From Crocodylus rhombifer (taxonomy: Eukaryota > Chordata > Crocodylia > Crocodylidae): a DNA stretch of 64,000 nucleotides. The position numbers and the translations under genes are program-made. The DNA is taken from positions 1-64,000 of the forward strand of contig JAVSML010024276.1 of assembly GCA_038503035.1 (NCBI GenBank), read 5' to 3'. The notes below the pieces were generated by a model, which was not told the origin of the DNA, did not search any database, and worked only from the letters and a program-made list of their open reading frames with translations. This document shows positions 33,546 through 44,232 of the stretch, piece by piece (positions within the stretch are counted from its first letter, which is position 1; every line of letters starts with the position of its first letter).

Positions 33546-35773
33546 GAAATCTATTTGGCTGGATGATACCATTTAGTGAATTTAAGTTCAGCCCTAGTCA
33601 CAGTGACATGAAGGAGTGAGCATGGAGTGATTTTTAAAAATAAATTATTATGTTTTGCAATGACTGTTCATGTTGCTGCATTTTTGTTTGCTTGATAGAC
33701 ATCTTTCCCTAAGCCTGTATTGTTCATTTAGTACATAATTTCTGTCTTTGATCTTCTGTATTGATCTGTAGGAAATTTTAAGGAAAACAAATATATACTC
33801 TAGAAAACTTACTGAAGGAAGCAATCCAAAATTATCAGGATGTCTGAGTTAAGTAAGCCTTTTCCATCTTTAATTTCTACAATTCTGTGACTATTGGATA
33901 TTTCATGTGTAGGGCAATCATTTAGGTCAATAGATATGGAGAAGGTAGAAATAGAAACCCACAGGTCTATAAGGAAGGGGGATATTGCTCTTAGTCCATA
34001 GGGGATTTGGTGGCGTTGTCTTGGTGTTGATGTTTGCTTATGGATGGTGTAAAGTTTCTTCTTAAAGCATAGTGTGGTTGTATCAGAAGATAACTACTTC
34101 TTCTAGAGGATTCCTACATAGTACTTACCTGCTAATGATTATTGGCTTGTTTCTTCTGCCTATGACACATCTGTGGATTGAATGAACAAGTACTGTCTGT
34201 CAGGAGCGCTATATCTTTTCAATGTAGAAAAATCTAGACATTAAAGTAAACTTGAAGAATGTGAAGTTTGTGTTTAATATATCCAGGTTAGAATATTTTA
34301 AATACTGATATTTAAAAAACAAAGAGAATTTGAGAAGTTCTGTGTAAAAAAGCAGTTATTAATCCTAACATTAAGTCCTCTCTCCATTAAAGATATCGAC
34401 ACTCATAAATATGATCATATAAGTGCCACTTGGCATTAGCACAGTGGGATTGCACTGGCAAAACTGCACCAGTGCAAGTTGCCTTAATACAGAGAGGGTT
34501 ATACTGCTCCTAGAAATCTGGTTCTCTTGCAGTACTTTGAAGCTCCTAGTTCTCATTCCAGGCAAAACCAGGAGCTGAAGTGGAAAGTTAGGGTTTGTTG
34601 GCATTTCAACAGCTTGTCTGTTTTTTTCAATATAAGGATTGGAAACAAAACTTTAAAATTGTATTTTGATAGGAAAACACCATTCCTCTCTCTCTCGATT
34701 TTCTTCCCCCCCCACCACTCTGTCTACTTTGGTTTTGAGAGACTTGAGCTATGAGACTTTCACCATTTTCCTTGAGATTTTTTTGTCTTTTATATAGGTT
34801 CTGGGTTGAGAGTTATATTTTCAGTAAATATGAGTCCCCTCCTACCTGAATTCAAATTACTCAGAGGCCTACTGTCTCAGTTAAATCAATTTTTACAGGT
34901 TTCCTTTCTGTGTTAGTTTAGAGGTAGCATGTTAAACAGGGCTGAACAATCTTCCTTTCAAGAAAATTGCAAGACTTTTGCCTTTCATTGCACTGAAAGC
35001 AGGATTGGGTCTTCAGTCTGTTTTAAAAAATTCATTCTATGGGCATTCCAAACTCTGTAGCTTAAAAATGAATGAATGTATCAAAGACCAGTTCTTTCTA
35101 CTAGACTGATAGTTTCTGTAGATGGGAACTTTCTACATAGATATGCTCCAGATAATGAATGAGATCCGTAATCAGCTGTGGAGCAGATGAGCACCTGGGG
35201 GGTTGTAAGGATTATTGGACTGCTTACCCAGTAGCTTCAGCTATTGCACTGTAAAGATAATGAATGATTAATTGGTCTCATACTTTATGTTAACTGATAG
35301 CAGTGCTTCAGCCACTCTCACCAGAGTGACAATGAGGGGCAGTAGAGAAAATACTATGTTCTGAATCAGAAAAATGAGGAGAAATGTAGGATGAGGGACA
35401 GAAGCATCAACTATAAGATACAAGAGAGTTAGCTTTTCATTTGTTCTACTTTTCCCATAGCTTTTGTATCACAAATCAGACAGTGAGGAGGGGAGGTCAG
35501 CAAAACTAGAGTAGTCTTTACCGAAAAGTTCTGGAGACTCCCATTGCCTGGCATTTGATCTGCATAAAAAGTTAAACCATGGACAATATCATGGAAGTGG
35601 GATATTTTCTTTCTGTACATCTTCTCCTTTGCTACAGGTCCTGATTCCAGCTTTTCAGGGGCATGCATCACAACCATGCCAGGTATCTTAAGAATCTGCT
35701 CCAGTGTTAAAAACACCAAATGGATTTATGTATAAAACCTTGCCGATGGCTGGCTCTGCTCGCTACATGCAGG
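33546..35773. other. No feature seen (AT-rich)
   Basis: About 2.2 kb without supported genes. 34377-34520 has 'gcactggcaaaactgcaccagtgcaag', a short inverted motif that may mark an old repeat. A CT/C-rich tract lies at 34685-34725. Confidence 0.4.
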
Positions 35774-35853
35774 CTTATAGTTTCTAGGGTTGGAAGGGAC
35801 CTGAGCAGATCATCTAGTCCGAACCACTGCCGTGGCAGGAAAGAATACTGGGG

Positions 35854-38829
35854 TCAAACGACCACCGCAAGATGTTCATCTAACCTCCTCTTAAACACCC
35901 CCAGGGTAGGAGCCTGCACCACTTCTCTTGGAAGTTGGTTCCAGATCCTAGCCGCCCTGACCGTGAAGTAGCACCTCCTGATGTCTAACCTAAACCTACC
36001 CTCTGCCAGCTTGTGACCGTTATTCCTGGTCACTCCTGGCGGTGCTCGGGGGAACAGTGACTCCCCCCATGCCTGCTGATCCCCCCTGACTGGTTTATAA
36101 CAGGCCACTAGATCCCCCCTCAGCCTTCTCTTTTGGAGGCTGAACAGGTTCAGGTCCTGTAGCTTCTCCTCATAGGGCTTGCCCTGTTTTCCCCTGATCA
36201 TACAAGTGGCCCTCCTCTGGACCCTCTCCCTGCTGTCCACATCCCTCTTGAAGTGTGGCGCCCAGAACTGGATGCAGTACTCCAACTGTGGCCTGACCAG
36301 TGCCGCGTAGAGGGGGAGGATCACCTCTTTGGACCTGCTCGAGATGCATCTGTGGATGCATGACAAGGTGCGGTTGGCCTTCCTAACTGCCTCCCCACAC
36401 TGGCGGCCCATGTTCATCTTGGAGTCAATGATGACGCCAAGATCCTTTTCTGCCTCCGTGCTGACAAGAGGGGAGTTCCCTAACCTGTAGGTATGCTGCC
36501 GGTTGTTCCTCCCGAGGTGCATCACCTTGCATTTGTCCGTGTTGAAACCCATCCTATTCTCTTCCGCCCACCCTTGTAACCTGTCTAGGTCTGATTGTAG
36601 CCTGTTGCATCCTTCCAGTGTGCCCACGTCCCCCCACATCTTAGTGTCATCAGCAAATTTGAACAGGGTGCTTTTTACCCCCTCATCCAAATTACTGATG
36701 AAGATGTTGAATAGTGCGGGCCCAAGGACCGAGCCCTGCGGAACCCCACTGCCCACGTCCTTCCAGGCTGAGAAGGACCCATCCACTACCACCCTCTGGG
36801 TGCGGCCCTCCAGCCAGTTGGTGACCCATTTGACTGTGTGGGTGTCTACACCACAGCCCCCCAGTTTCTTAATGAGAACGGGGTGAGAGACAGTGTCGAA
36901 AGCCTTCCGGAAGTCCAGGAAGACTATATCCACTGCTACCCCTGCATCTAATGATCTGCTGATCTGATTGTAGAAGGCCACCAGGTTGGTCTGACAGGAC
37001 CTGCCACTGATGAACCCATGTTGGTTGCCCCTAAGCATGCAGTCCCCTGCTGGCCCCTCCTGGATGTGTGCCAGCATAATTTTCTCAAACAGCTTGCCTA
37101 GGATCGAGGTAAGACTAACCGGCCTATAGTTTCCCGGGTCCTCCTTCCTGCCTTTTTTGAAGATGGGAACCATGTTGGCCCTCTTTCAGTCCTCTGGTAC
37201 CTCACCAGAGCACCACGAGTGCTCGTAAAGTTGTGCCAGGGGACTTGCAATGACCCTGGCCAGTTGCTTTAGAACTCTAGGGTGGAGATCATCCGGACCG
37301 GCTGACTTGAATACGTCCAACCCCTCCAGAAGCTCCCTAACTAAATCCTCGCTAACCCGTGGCCCAGGTGTGCCTCCCCTGGGGCCTGAGGGGGGCTCAG
37401 CAGGGAGGTGGCTGTTCTGGTCCCTACTTAGGAACACGGAGGCAAAGAAATCATTAAACATGTTAGCTTTGCCGTCTGGTGTGACGACCACATTTCCCAA
37501 CGCGTCCTGCAAGGGCCCCACATTACCTGGGACCTTCTTTTTACCCCCTGTGTATTTAAAAAAGGACTTCTTATTGTCCTTAATCTGGGAAGCTAGTCCC
37601 AGTTCCATCTCTGCCTTGGCCTTCCTAACTACCCCCCTACATCCCTGAGCAACTACAGAATAGTCCTCCCTGGTGATGACCCCTTCTTTCCATTGGGTGT
37701 AAGCCTCCTTTTTAGCAAGGAGACATTCCTGGATGCTTTTGGTGAGCCATGGAGGCTTGTGTGCTCTCCTGCTCCCTTTGATCCTCATTGGGATTACCTT
37801 CCTTTGGGCTTGGAGGATCGTCTTCTTAAGGAGCGACCACTCTCCTTGAACACCTGGCTCCCCTCCCCTCTGGGACCTCAGTGGTTCTCCGACTATCCTC
37901 CTTAGCTCGTTGAAGTTTGCCCTCCTAAAATCTAGGGCCGCTGCCTTACTCCATGCCTTTGCCACCTTGTGCTGGATGGTGAATTCCAGCAGGCAATGAT
38001 CGCTGTCGCCCAGGTGGTCGAGCACCCATAGCCCCCTCACCAGGTCATCACCCGTGGCCAGCACTAGGTCCAACAAGGCATCTTCCCTGGTGGGGCTGTG
38101 CACCTCCTGGGTTAGATGGAGGTCCTGCGCTCTGGCCAAGAACCTACGTGAGCGTTCAGACCTGGCTGACTGTTCTTCCCAGCAGATGTCCGGGAAGTTC
38201 AGGTCCCCCATGACTACCACATCCTTAGCCTTCACTACCTCTGTAAGCTGACCCAAGAATTCCTGGTCAAGCTCTTCTCCCTGGTTGGGAGGTCTGTAGT
38301 AGACTCCCACTGTTAAGTCTCTTTCCCCTCGACTGCCTTGTACTCTAACCCAAAGCACTTCAGAGTGCCCCTCCCCTGACTCCTTGCTAAGTGATGAGGA
38401 TGTGTATTCCTCCTTAATATAGAGTGCCACGCCCCCACCTCTCTTTCTTATCCTGTCCCTCCTGTACAGCCTATAGCCCTTGACATTCACCGTCCAATCA
38501 TGCATTGTGTCCCACCACGTTTCCATAATCCCCACTATGTCCGGGCTGGTGTCAGCCAGCAGGAGGGAGAGTTCCTCCTGCTTGTTTCCCATACTATGAG
38601 CATTTGTGTAAAGGCATTTGAGGCCTCCTGTGGATGTGTGTACTGACTCCCTAGTCCCAGCATTACCCTGGCCCCTATCTCTTACCTGTTTATTCGCTTT
38701 GCTCGTTGGTCTGGGCTGGGCTGTAGTTGTGGGTGCTGTTTGGTCTGGCAGTCTGATGTTTCCTCTGCCCTCCTCTTCCTCTTCCCCCGACGAGCCTAGT
38801 TTAAAGCCTGCCGGAGGAGGTCTGCCAAC
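35854..38829 (-). pseudogene. CR1 ORF2 (APE endonuclease + reverse transcriptase), one internal TGA
   Basis: Counted from the first in-frame Met (38592), the frame runs to 35854, about 912 codons, close to the usual CR1 ORF2 length. Endonuclease: ETWW (Glu24), RGGGVALYIK, GDLN (Asp130, Asn132) and SDH (His199). The only internal stop is TGA at 37186-37188 (codon 469), where relatives have Trp in VPEDW. RT: fingers and PVSLTSILGK near 490-500, NQHGFISGRSC, motif A FLDF (Asp about 560), motif B GVPQGS, and motif C FADD intact at 646-649 (36657-36646). The C-terminus has PQLEYCIQFWAPHFKRDV. The open frame continues upstream of 38592 to a TAG at 38830-38832 with no ATG, and overlaps the end of ORF1. 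That stretch holds CLYTNAHS, including the conserved first Asn of the endonuclease. Confidence 0.93.
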
Positions 38830-39776
38830 CTAGAAGAGAACACATGCTTACCTTTAGGGGAAAGGTGGAGCCCATCCCATCCCAGCATGTCTCTCATCGT
38901 GATGTGCCGGTCATGGCTGAGGAAGCCAAAGCCCTCCTCGAAGCACCATTCCTGTAGCCGCCAGTTGGTCTCCGCGATGCACGTTTCATGCCGTCTGCCT
39001 CGTCCACTCACTGGCAGGATAGAAGAGAAAACCACCTGTGCGCCCATCTCCTTCAGCATACACCTCAGAGCATGGTAGTCCTCCATCAGGTGATCAGGGC
39101 TCTTCCTGGCCGCATCATTAGTGCTCACATGGACTAGGACCATGGGGTAATAATTGGTGGGCTGGATTACGGTTTGGAGCATCCCTTTCACGTCCTGAAT
39201 CCTCGCTCCAGGTAGGCAGTATACCTCACGTGCCGAGGGGTCCTGGCGACAGATGGGGCCCTCCATACCTCTCAGGATGGAGTCAACAATGACGATCACA
39301 CGACGCTTCTTCCTCCTGGCCTTCTTGCCTCCTTCAGCTTGCATGGGACGCGGTGAGCGTGGAGTTGCCTCCTCCCCGGTTTTGTCCTCTCCTTCCTCCT
39401 CCTCCAGGGCTGCCAGGGCTTTGTACCTGTTCTCCAGCTGGACTGGAGGAACTGGTGCTGCTGTGTTTCGAGCAGCCCTGGCACGGGAGGTGACCGTCTG
39501 CCACTTAGCAGTGGAGGGCTCATCTTGAGGTGCATCCTCCTTGGTTGTACAACCCTGCAGGGAAAGAAAATATCTGTCAATTTCCTCCTCTGCCTCCCTG
39601 ATTCCCCTCAGCCTGCTAACTTCCTCCTGGAGCTCCCTCACCCATGCCTCCAGGGCCCTAAGGTGGGTGCCTGCAGGACAGGTGTGGGGGTCTCCAGTCC
39701 CTGCCCCCCTAGGCCTTGCTGGTCAGCTCCCGCAGGCCAGGGGGTTGGGGGATGCCAGCCCCCCTGTGGACTCCAT
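38796..39776 (-). pseudogene. CR1 ORF1 with SGNH/GDSL-esterase domain, one early TGA
   Basis: CR1 ORF1 encodes a protein thought to bind the element RNA or membranes, with a C-terminal SGNH hydrolase fold. From the ATG at 39776 (MESTGGLASP) the frame runs to a TAG at 38796-38798, 326 codons, with a TGA at codon 18 (39723-39725). A coiled-coil segment (VRELQEEVSRLRGIREAEEE) spans about residues 45-65. A basic stretch (KKARRKKRR) precedes the hydrolase domain. Block I reads VDS at 164-166 where GDS is usual, so the Ser is kept but the Gly is Val. Block III reads STND. Block V, WDGLHLS, keeps Asp301 and His304 of the catalytic triad. Without readthrough the first usable start would lie beyond the TGA. 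Confidence 0.88.
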
Positions 39777-39895
39777 CTGGGTGGAGGCCTCAGACAAGCC
39801 CCAGGAAGGCCGTGCCCCCCGGGCAGGTGCCCTGGCAGCACCCAGTAACCACCCAGTTTGCCAGCTTAGAAAAGCATCAAATGATTGGTGAGGTT

Positions 39896-40000
39896 TTCAT
39901 AGACATTAGACATTAGGGCTGGAAGGGACCTCGGGAGATCATTGAGTCCAGCCCCCTCATCGAGTCCAGCCCCCACAGTGTTCCCAGCAATCATGTAGTA
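39896..40000 (-). mobile_element. CR1 3' tail fragment
   Basis: The sequence 'gggctggaagggacctcggg' and 'atcattgagtccagccccct' is the complement of a CR1 3' UTR; 'catagacattagacattag' is its short terminal repeat. 'atcgagtccagccccc' is duplicated within it. It lies directly beside the 5' end of the nearly complete CR1. Confidence 0.8.
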
Positions 40001-40731
40001 GCTGGAGGGAGGCTGGCCACGTCCCTACCTGAGGTGAGGTCAACAGTTGGGACCTGGGTGAGGGCTACACCCTGCTTCACCCTGGTTGGTCTGTTTGTAA
40101 TCTGGGGGCAGAGCCTCCGGAGGGTATAAAAAGAGCAGTGTGCCCAGCACTTGCGGCTGCTGCATCAAGGGACAGAGGACAGGTAAAGAAGAAGCTGGTG
40201 TGAGCTGGCCAGCAGGGCAGAGATGTTGCCCCAAAGAGCCCCCTCACCAGATAGGAGCAGTGAGTGACTGTGTCTCCAGCCCTGCTACTAAGGAGTGAGA
40301 TGAAGAGTGCACAGCTCAGTGCATGGAGCCAGACAGTGCATGAGGCAGCTTGGGTCTGCAACTTCTGGTGTGCAGCCAGATAGCTGGTATGCAGATGGTG
40401 CACAGCATGGTCTGGGAGTGGACCGGGATTCTAGGAGCTGTGCAGGGCACCTCGGGTCCATAACCCCTGGCAAGTGGCCAGGCCTTCGGTGCATCGGTGG
40501 TGCGTGGAGAGAGACCCTGGGAGCTGTTTGGGTGGCTTGGGTCCTCCATCTCTGTCAAGAGGCCAGGAAACTCCATGTCAATAGCGGAACACAGAGGGTT
40601 CAGGAACATCAAGACCCTGGGAACCCCTAGCAGTGGCTCGGGTCTCTACCCCTGGGCACAGGGCCAGTGCCTTGGAGCAGGCAATGCTGTGCGGAAGGCT
40701 GGGGAGGGACCAAGCCATGGTGCTGCTTGAT
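40001..40731 (+). mobile_element. TATA-bearing, LTR-like repeat block
   Basis: A GC-rich segment between two CR1 pieces. A TATA box (40125) follows 'gggggcagagcctccggagg', an arrangement shared with the block at 23836-25085 ('gggcagggcctgg' then TATATAAA). Downstream text repeats words such as 'gcttgggtc' with 'ctgggagctg' or 'taggagctg'. It could be an LTR of a retrotransposon or the start of a long tandem unit. No coding region was found. Confidence 0.3.
40125..40132 (+). promoter_or_regulatory. TATA box candidate
   Basis: TATAAAAA in 'ggagggtataaaaagagcag', with GC-rich DNA immediately upstream. Likely the promoter of the surrounding repeat. Confidence 0.35.
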
Positions 40732-40732
40732 T

Positions 40733-41998
40733 TCATAGACACAAGGGCTGGAAGGGGCCTCAGAAGATCATCGAGTCCAGCCCCCTGCCCAAAGGGCAGG
40801 AAGTCAGCAGGGATCATAGGATCCCAGCAAGATAAACATCCAAAAGTGTCTTGAAGGCGTTCAAAGTGGGTGCTTGAATCACCTCAGGTGGCAGTCTATT
40901 CCAAACCTTGGAGGCTCAGACAGTAAAGAAGTTCTTCCTTATGTCCAGCCTAAAACAGTCTTGTAGTAGTTTATGACTGTTCGATCTCATCATCCCTTGG
41001 GGTGCTCTGGTGAGCAAATGTTCCACCAAATACTGGTGGTCACCCCGATAAACTTATACGTGGTCATCAAATCACCTGAGCCTGCACTTTTCCAGGCTAA
41101 AGAGCCCCATGGCTCTCAGTCTGTCATTGTAAGGTCTGCTTTCTTGACCTCTGATCATGTGCATGGCTCTTCTCTGGAATTTCTCAAGCTTCTCCACATC
41201 CTTTTTGAATTGTGGAGCCCAAAACTGGATGCAGTACTGCAGTTGCGGCCTCACCAAGGCCGAGTACAAGGGGAGAATGACATCTCGGGATTTGCTTGAG
41301 AAGCATCTATGGATGAAAGCCAGCATTTTGGTTGCTTTACTAGCTGCAGCATCACATTGCAGGGCTGCAATGATGATCCCCAAGTCTCTTTCTTCCATAG
41401 TGCTAGGCAGCGTAGCACTGCCGAGCCTATAAGCATGCTGCAGGTTTTTCTTCCCAAGGTGGCGAACCTTGCATTTTTTGGCGTTAAACACCATCAGGTT
41501 CTCATCTGCCCATTTGCTGAGCCTGTCCAGGTCAGCCTGGATCACCCGCCTGTCTTCTGGTGCGGATGCCTTGCCCCAAAGTTTGGTGTCATTGGCGAAC
41601 TTGGCCAGTCCACTCCTGACTCCATGTCCACATCATTAATGAAGATGTTGAACAATATGGGTCCAAGGACAGAGCCTTGGGGAACCCCACTGGTCACAGG
41701 ACACCATGATGAGCGACTTCCATCAATTACTACCCTCTGGGTTTGAATACGGAGCCAATTTTCCAGCCAGTGGATCGTGGTGGACCCAAGGCCACAGGTG
41801 GCCAGTTTTGCCAAGAGGTGATCATGGGATACCAGATTGATGGTTTTTTTGAAGTCAAGATATATGACGTTAATCTCTTCTCCCTTATCCAGGTGATAGG
41901 TCACCTGGTTGTAGAAGGAAACGAGATCTGTCAAGCAAGACCTACCCACAACAAACCCGTGCTGGCTATCCCTCAGGATGTTGAGATGGGCGAGGCCT
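40733..41998 (-). mobile_element. CR1 LINE, 5'-truncated
   Basis: The CR1 3' end (complement of 'aagggctggaaggggcctca', 'atcatcgagtccagccccct') lies at 40740-40800. The element extends to about 41998, inside the RT fingers (complement of 'gtgctggctatccctcagga'). Protein readings match the subfamily of the copy at 31150-33545 ([20 protein letters not shown]), not that of 35774-39890. Confidence 0.9.
41072..41990 (-). pseudogene. CR1 ORF2 remnant (RT)
   Basis: The upper frame (41990-41610) has [14 protein letters not shown], motif [11 protein letters not shown] and motif [21 protein letters not shown]. The reading then slips frame. Motif C follows as FAND near 41588-41599, where the first Asp codon is AAT (41591-41593 on the complement). 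The lower frame (41545-41072) has IQADLDRLSKWADENLMVF, PQLQYCIQFWAPQFKKDVE and AMHMIRGQESRPYNDRL. The frameshift near motif C and the Asp-to-Asn change make it inactive. Confidence 0.9.
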
Positions 41999-42867
41999 CT
42001 AACCCTTGGTATAAGGAGGAACTGGTGGCACATGTGGCCTGAAGGGGGCCCTCTGATAAGGAGCTCTGTGTGACGGAGAGCCCCTGTAGGAAGTAGAGGT
42101 GCTAGACTCCAGGAGACAGAGACAACTCTGCCAGGAAGTTGTGAGTTACCCATGAGGGGCCCACAGGGGAGGACCCTGGGGAGTTTTAAAGTGGGGGAAG
42201 ACATGTAGGCTATTCCTTTGGGATTGGGAAAGGTCTGGGAGCTTGGGGCTTTCTCCTGTTTTTCCACCCTGGTATCTAGGGAATGCTGCTGTTTCCAAGG
42301 CCACCCGGTTATTCTTTTAGTTATTGAAAGCATTTTATATCTATCTTCCTGTGCCTTATATATTGTATATAGCACCTTATATTTTGTGAAAAGTATTTTA
42401 TATTGTAAATATTTATATGTTATGGAATTTATGATTGCATCACCATTGAAGGTATTGAGCTAATCCTTTTGGGTTGCCTTTTGATATCTTGACAGGTGTG
42501 TAGGGTTTGTATATACTCATATAAGTATTTTCTATATTGTAGTTTGCCCTGTTTCCACCCCTTGTCTTACCCTTATAAATTGTATATAGTTATGTTATAG
42601 GTTGTCTAGGCCTGACTTTGTAGGGGACGGAGGTTATTACTGGGCTGCAGCGTCCCTCTACGGCACACCACTCTGCTGGTAATTCTCTCACTTGGAGAGG
42701 GAGTGCACCCCCGGGCACTATCCAGGTTACATATGCAGATGAATTTATTGCATCAAATTCCAGCTACTGCAGTTTGTAAATATTCCCATGTCACTCCCCA
42801 TTTACAACATTAGCCAACATAACTTTTATGTGCCTTCTGAACATTTTGCTGATGATGCAGCTGTGCA
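41999..42867. other. Unassigned block, partly AT-rich
   Basis: 42000-42240 is GC-moderate. 42310-42620 is AT-rich, with recurring 'ttatatattgtatatag' and 'ttataaattgtatatag' words. 42625-42735 is GC-richer ('ggctgcagcgtccctctacg'). It may be the far part of the element that starts at 40001 and is split by the CR1 copy, but this cannot be shown from sequence alone. Confidence 0.3.
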
Positions 42868-44232
42868 CTATAGGCCAGTTAGTCTTACTTTGATCCTGGG
42901 CAAGCTTTTTGAAAGAATTATTCTGGCGCATGTCCGCAAGGGGCCAGCAGGGGAGATTATGCTTAGGGGCAACTAACATGGGTTCATTAGAGGCAGGTCC
43001 TGTCAGACCAACCTGGTGGCCTTCTATGACCAGGTCACAAAATCCTTAGATGCAGATGTCTCAGTGGACGTAGTCTTTCGGGACTTTAAGAAGGTCTTTG
43101 ACACTGTCTCCCACCCCATTCTCATTAAAAAACTAGGGGACTGTGGCGTTGGCACCTACACAGTCAAATGGGTCAGTAACTGGGTGGAGGGCTGCACCCA
43201 GAGTGGTGGTGGATGGGTCATTTTTGACCTGGAGGGATGCAGGCAGTGGGGTTCCGCAGGGCCTGGTCCTTGGGCCTGCACTGTTCAACATTTTCATCAG
43301 CAACTTGGACGAGGGGGTAAAAAGCACCTTGTTCAAATTCACAGATGACACTAAGATGTGGGGGGAAATGAAAATGCTAGAAGGGAGGAATAGGCTGCAA
43401 TCGGACCTAGACAGGTTACAGGGGTGGGTGGATGAGAACAGGATGGGTTTCAACACCGACAAGTGCAAGGTGCTGCACCGGGGGGGAAGAACTAGCACCA
43501 TACCTACAGGCTGGGGAACTCCCTTCTCGTCAGTGCAGAGGCATAAAAGGATCTTGGAGTCATCATTGATGCCAAAATGAACATGGGCCAACAGTGTGGG
43601 GACACTGTCAGGAAGGCCAACTGTACCTTGTTGTGCATCCACAGATGCATCTTAAGCAGGTCCAAGGAGGTGATACTCCCCCTCTGTGACACTGGTCAGG
43701 CCGCAGTTGGAGTACTGCGTCCAGTTCTGGGTGCCGCACTTCAGGAGGGATGTGGACAACATGGAGAGGGTCCAGGGGAGGGCCACCTGCATGATCAGGG
43801 GGCAGCAGTGCAGGCCCTCCGAGGAGAGGCTAAGGGACCTGAACCTGTTCAGCCTCCACAAGAGAAGGCAGAGGGGGGTTTTAGTGGCTGTTCACAAACT
43901 AGTCAGAGCAGACCAGCAGGCATTGGGGGCATCCCTGTTCCCCTGAGCACTACCAGGAGTGACTAGAAATAACAGTCACAAGCTGGCAGAGGCTAGATTT
44001 AGGCTACATAACAGGAGGCGCTACTTCACTGTCAGGGCGGCTTGGATCTGGAACCAATTTCCAAGAGAAGTGGTGCTGGCTCCTACCCTGGGGGTCTTTA
44101 AGAGGAGGCTGGATGAACACCTTGTTTGACCCCAGTACCCTTAATAGACTCTTCACGGCATGGCAGAGGGTTAGACTTGATGATCTACTCGGGTCCCTTC
44201 CCACCCTGCCCTATGAAACTATGAAACTGTTT
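42868..44232 (+). mobile_element. CR1 LINE, 5'-truncated, same subfamily as the nearly complete copy
   Basis: Starts at 'tataggccagttagtcttac' (RT fingers, RPVSLT) and ends with the CR1 3' UTR and tail 'ctatgaaactatgaaactg' (44212-44230), which preserves two copies of the 8-base CR1 terminal repeat. Protein readings follow the 35774-39890 copy closely (GPAGEIMLRGN, GRSCQTNLVAFYDQVT, KMWGE), but the orientation is opposite. Confidence 0.92.
42872..44125 (+). pseudogene. CR1 ORF2 remnant (RT)
   Basis: RT entry RPVSLTLILGKLFERI is followed by MLRGN and a stop where relatives have Gln (TAA at 42974-42976). The frame then carries GRSCQTNLVAFYDQV, motif A VDVVFRDFKKVFD (the Leu before Asp is Arg) and motif B, which needs a frame change (SGVPQGLVLGPALFN in 43143-43580). 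Motif C is FTDD, so both catalytic Asp remain. The C-terminus (RPQLEYCVQFWVPHFRRDVD) is in the 43686-43946 frame, and the tail reads to about 44125. Several frame breaks; inactive. Confidence 0.9.

Larger units (their letters stand above)
35774..39890 (-). mobile_element. Nearly complete CR1 LINE
   Basis: A 4.1-kb CR1 element on the minus strand with 5' UTR (about 39890-39777), ORF1, ORF2 and 3' UTR. Its 3' end, complement of 'agggttggaagggacctgag' and 'tcatctagtcc', lies at about 35776-35822. Both reading frames are open apart from one in-frame TGA each, the least damaged element in the window. No target-site duplication was seen. The 5' end abuts the 3' tail of another CR1 copy in the same orientation (39896-40000). 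Confidence 0.93.

Noticed and set aside
37250..39528. Plus-strand frames (up to 132 codons) across the CR1 at 35774-39890
   Set aside because: Shadows of the CR1 ORF1 and ORF2 on the minus strand.
41542..42375. 277-codon minus-strand frame as one protein
   Set aside because: CR1 similarity starts only at about codon 127. The upstream part comes from the unassigned AT-rich block.
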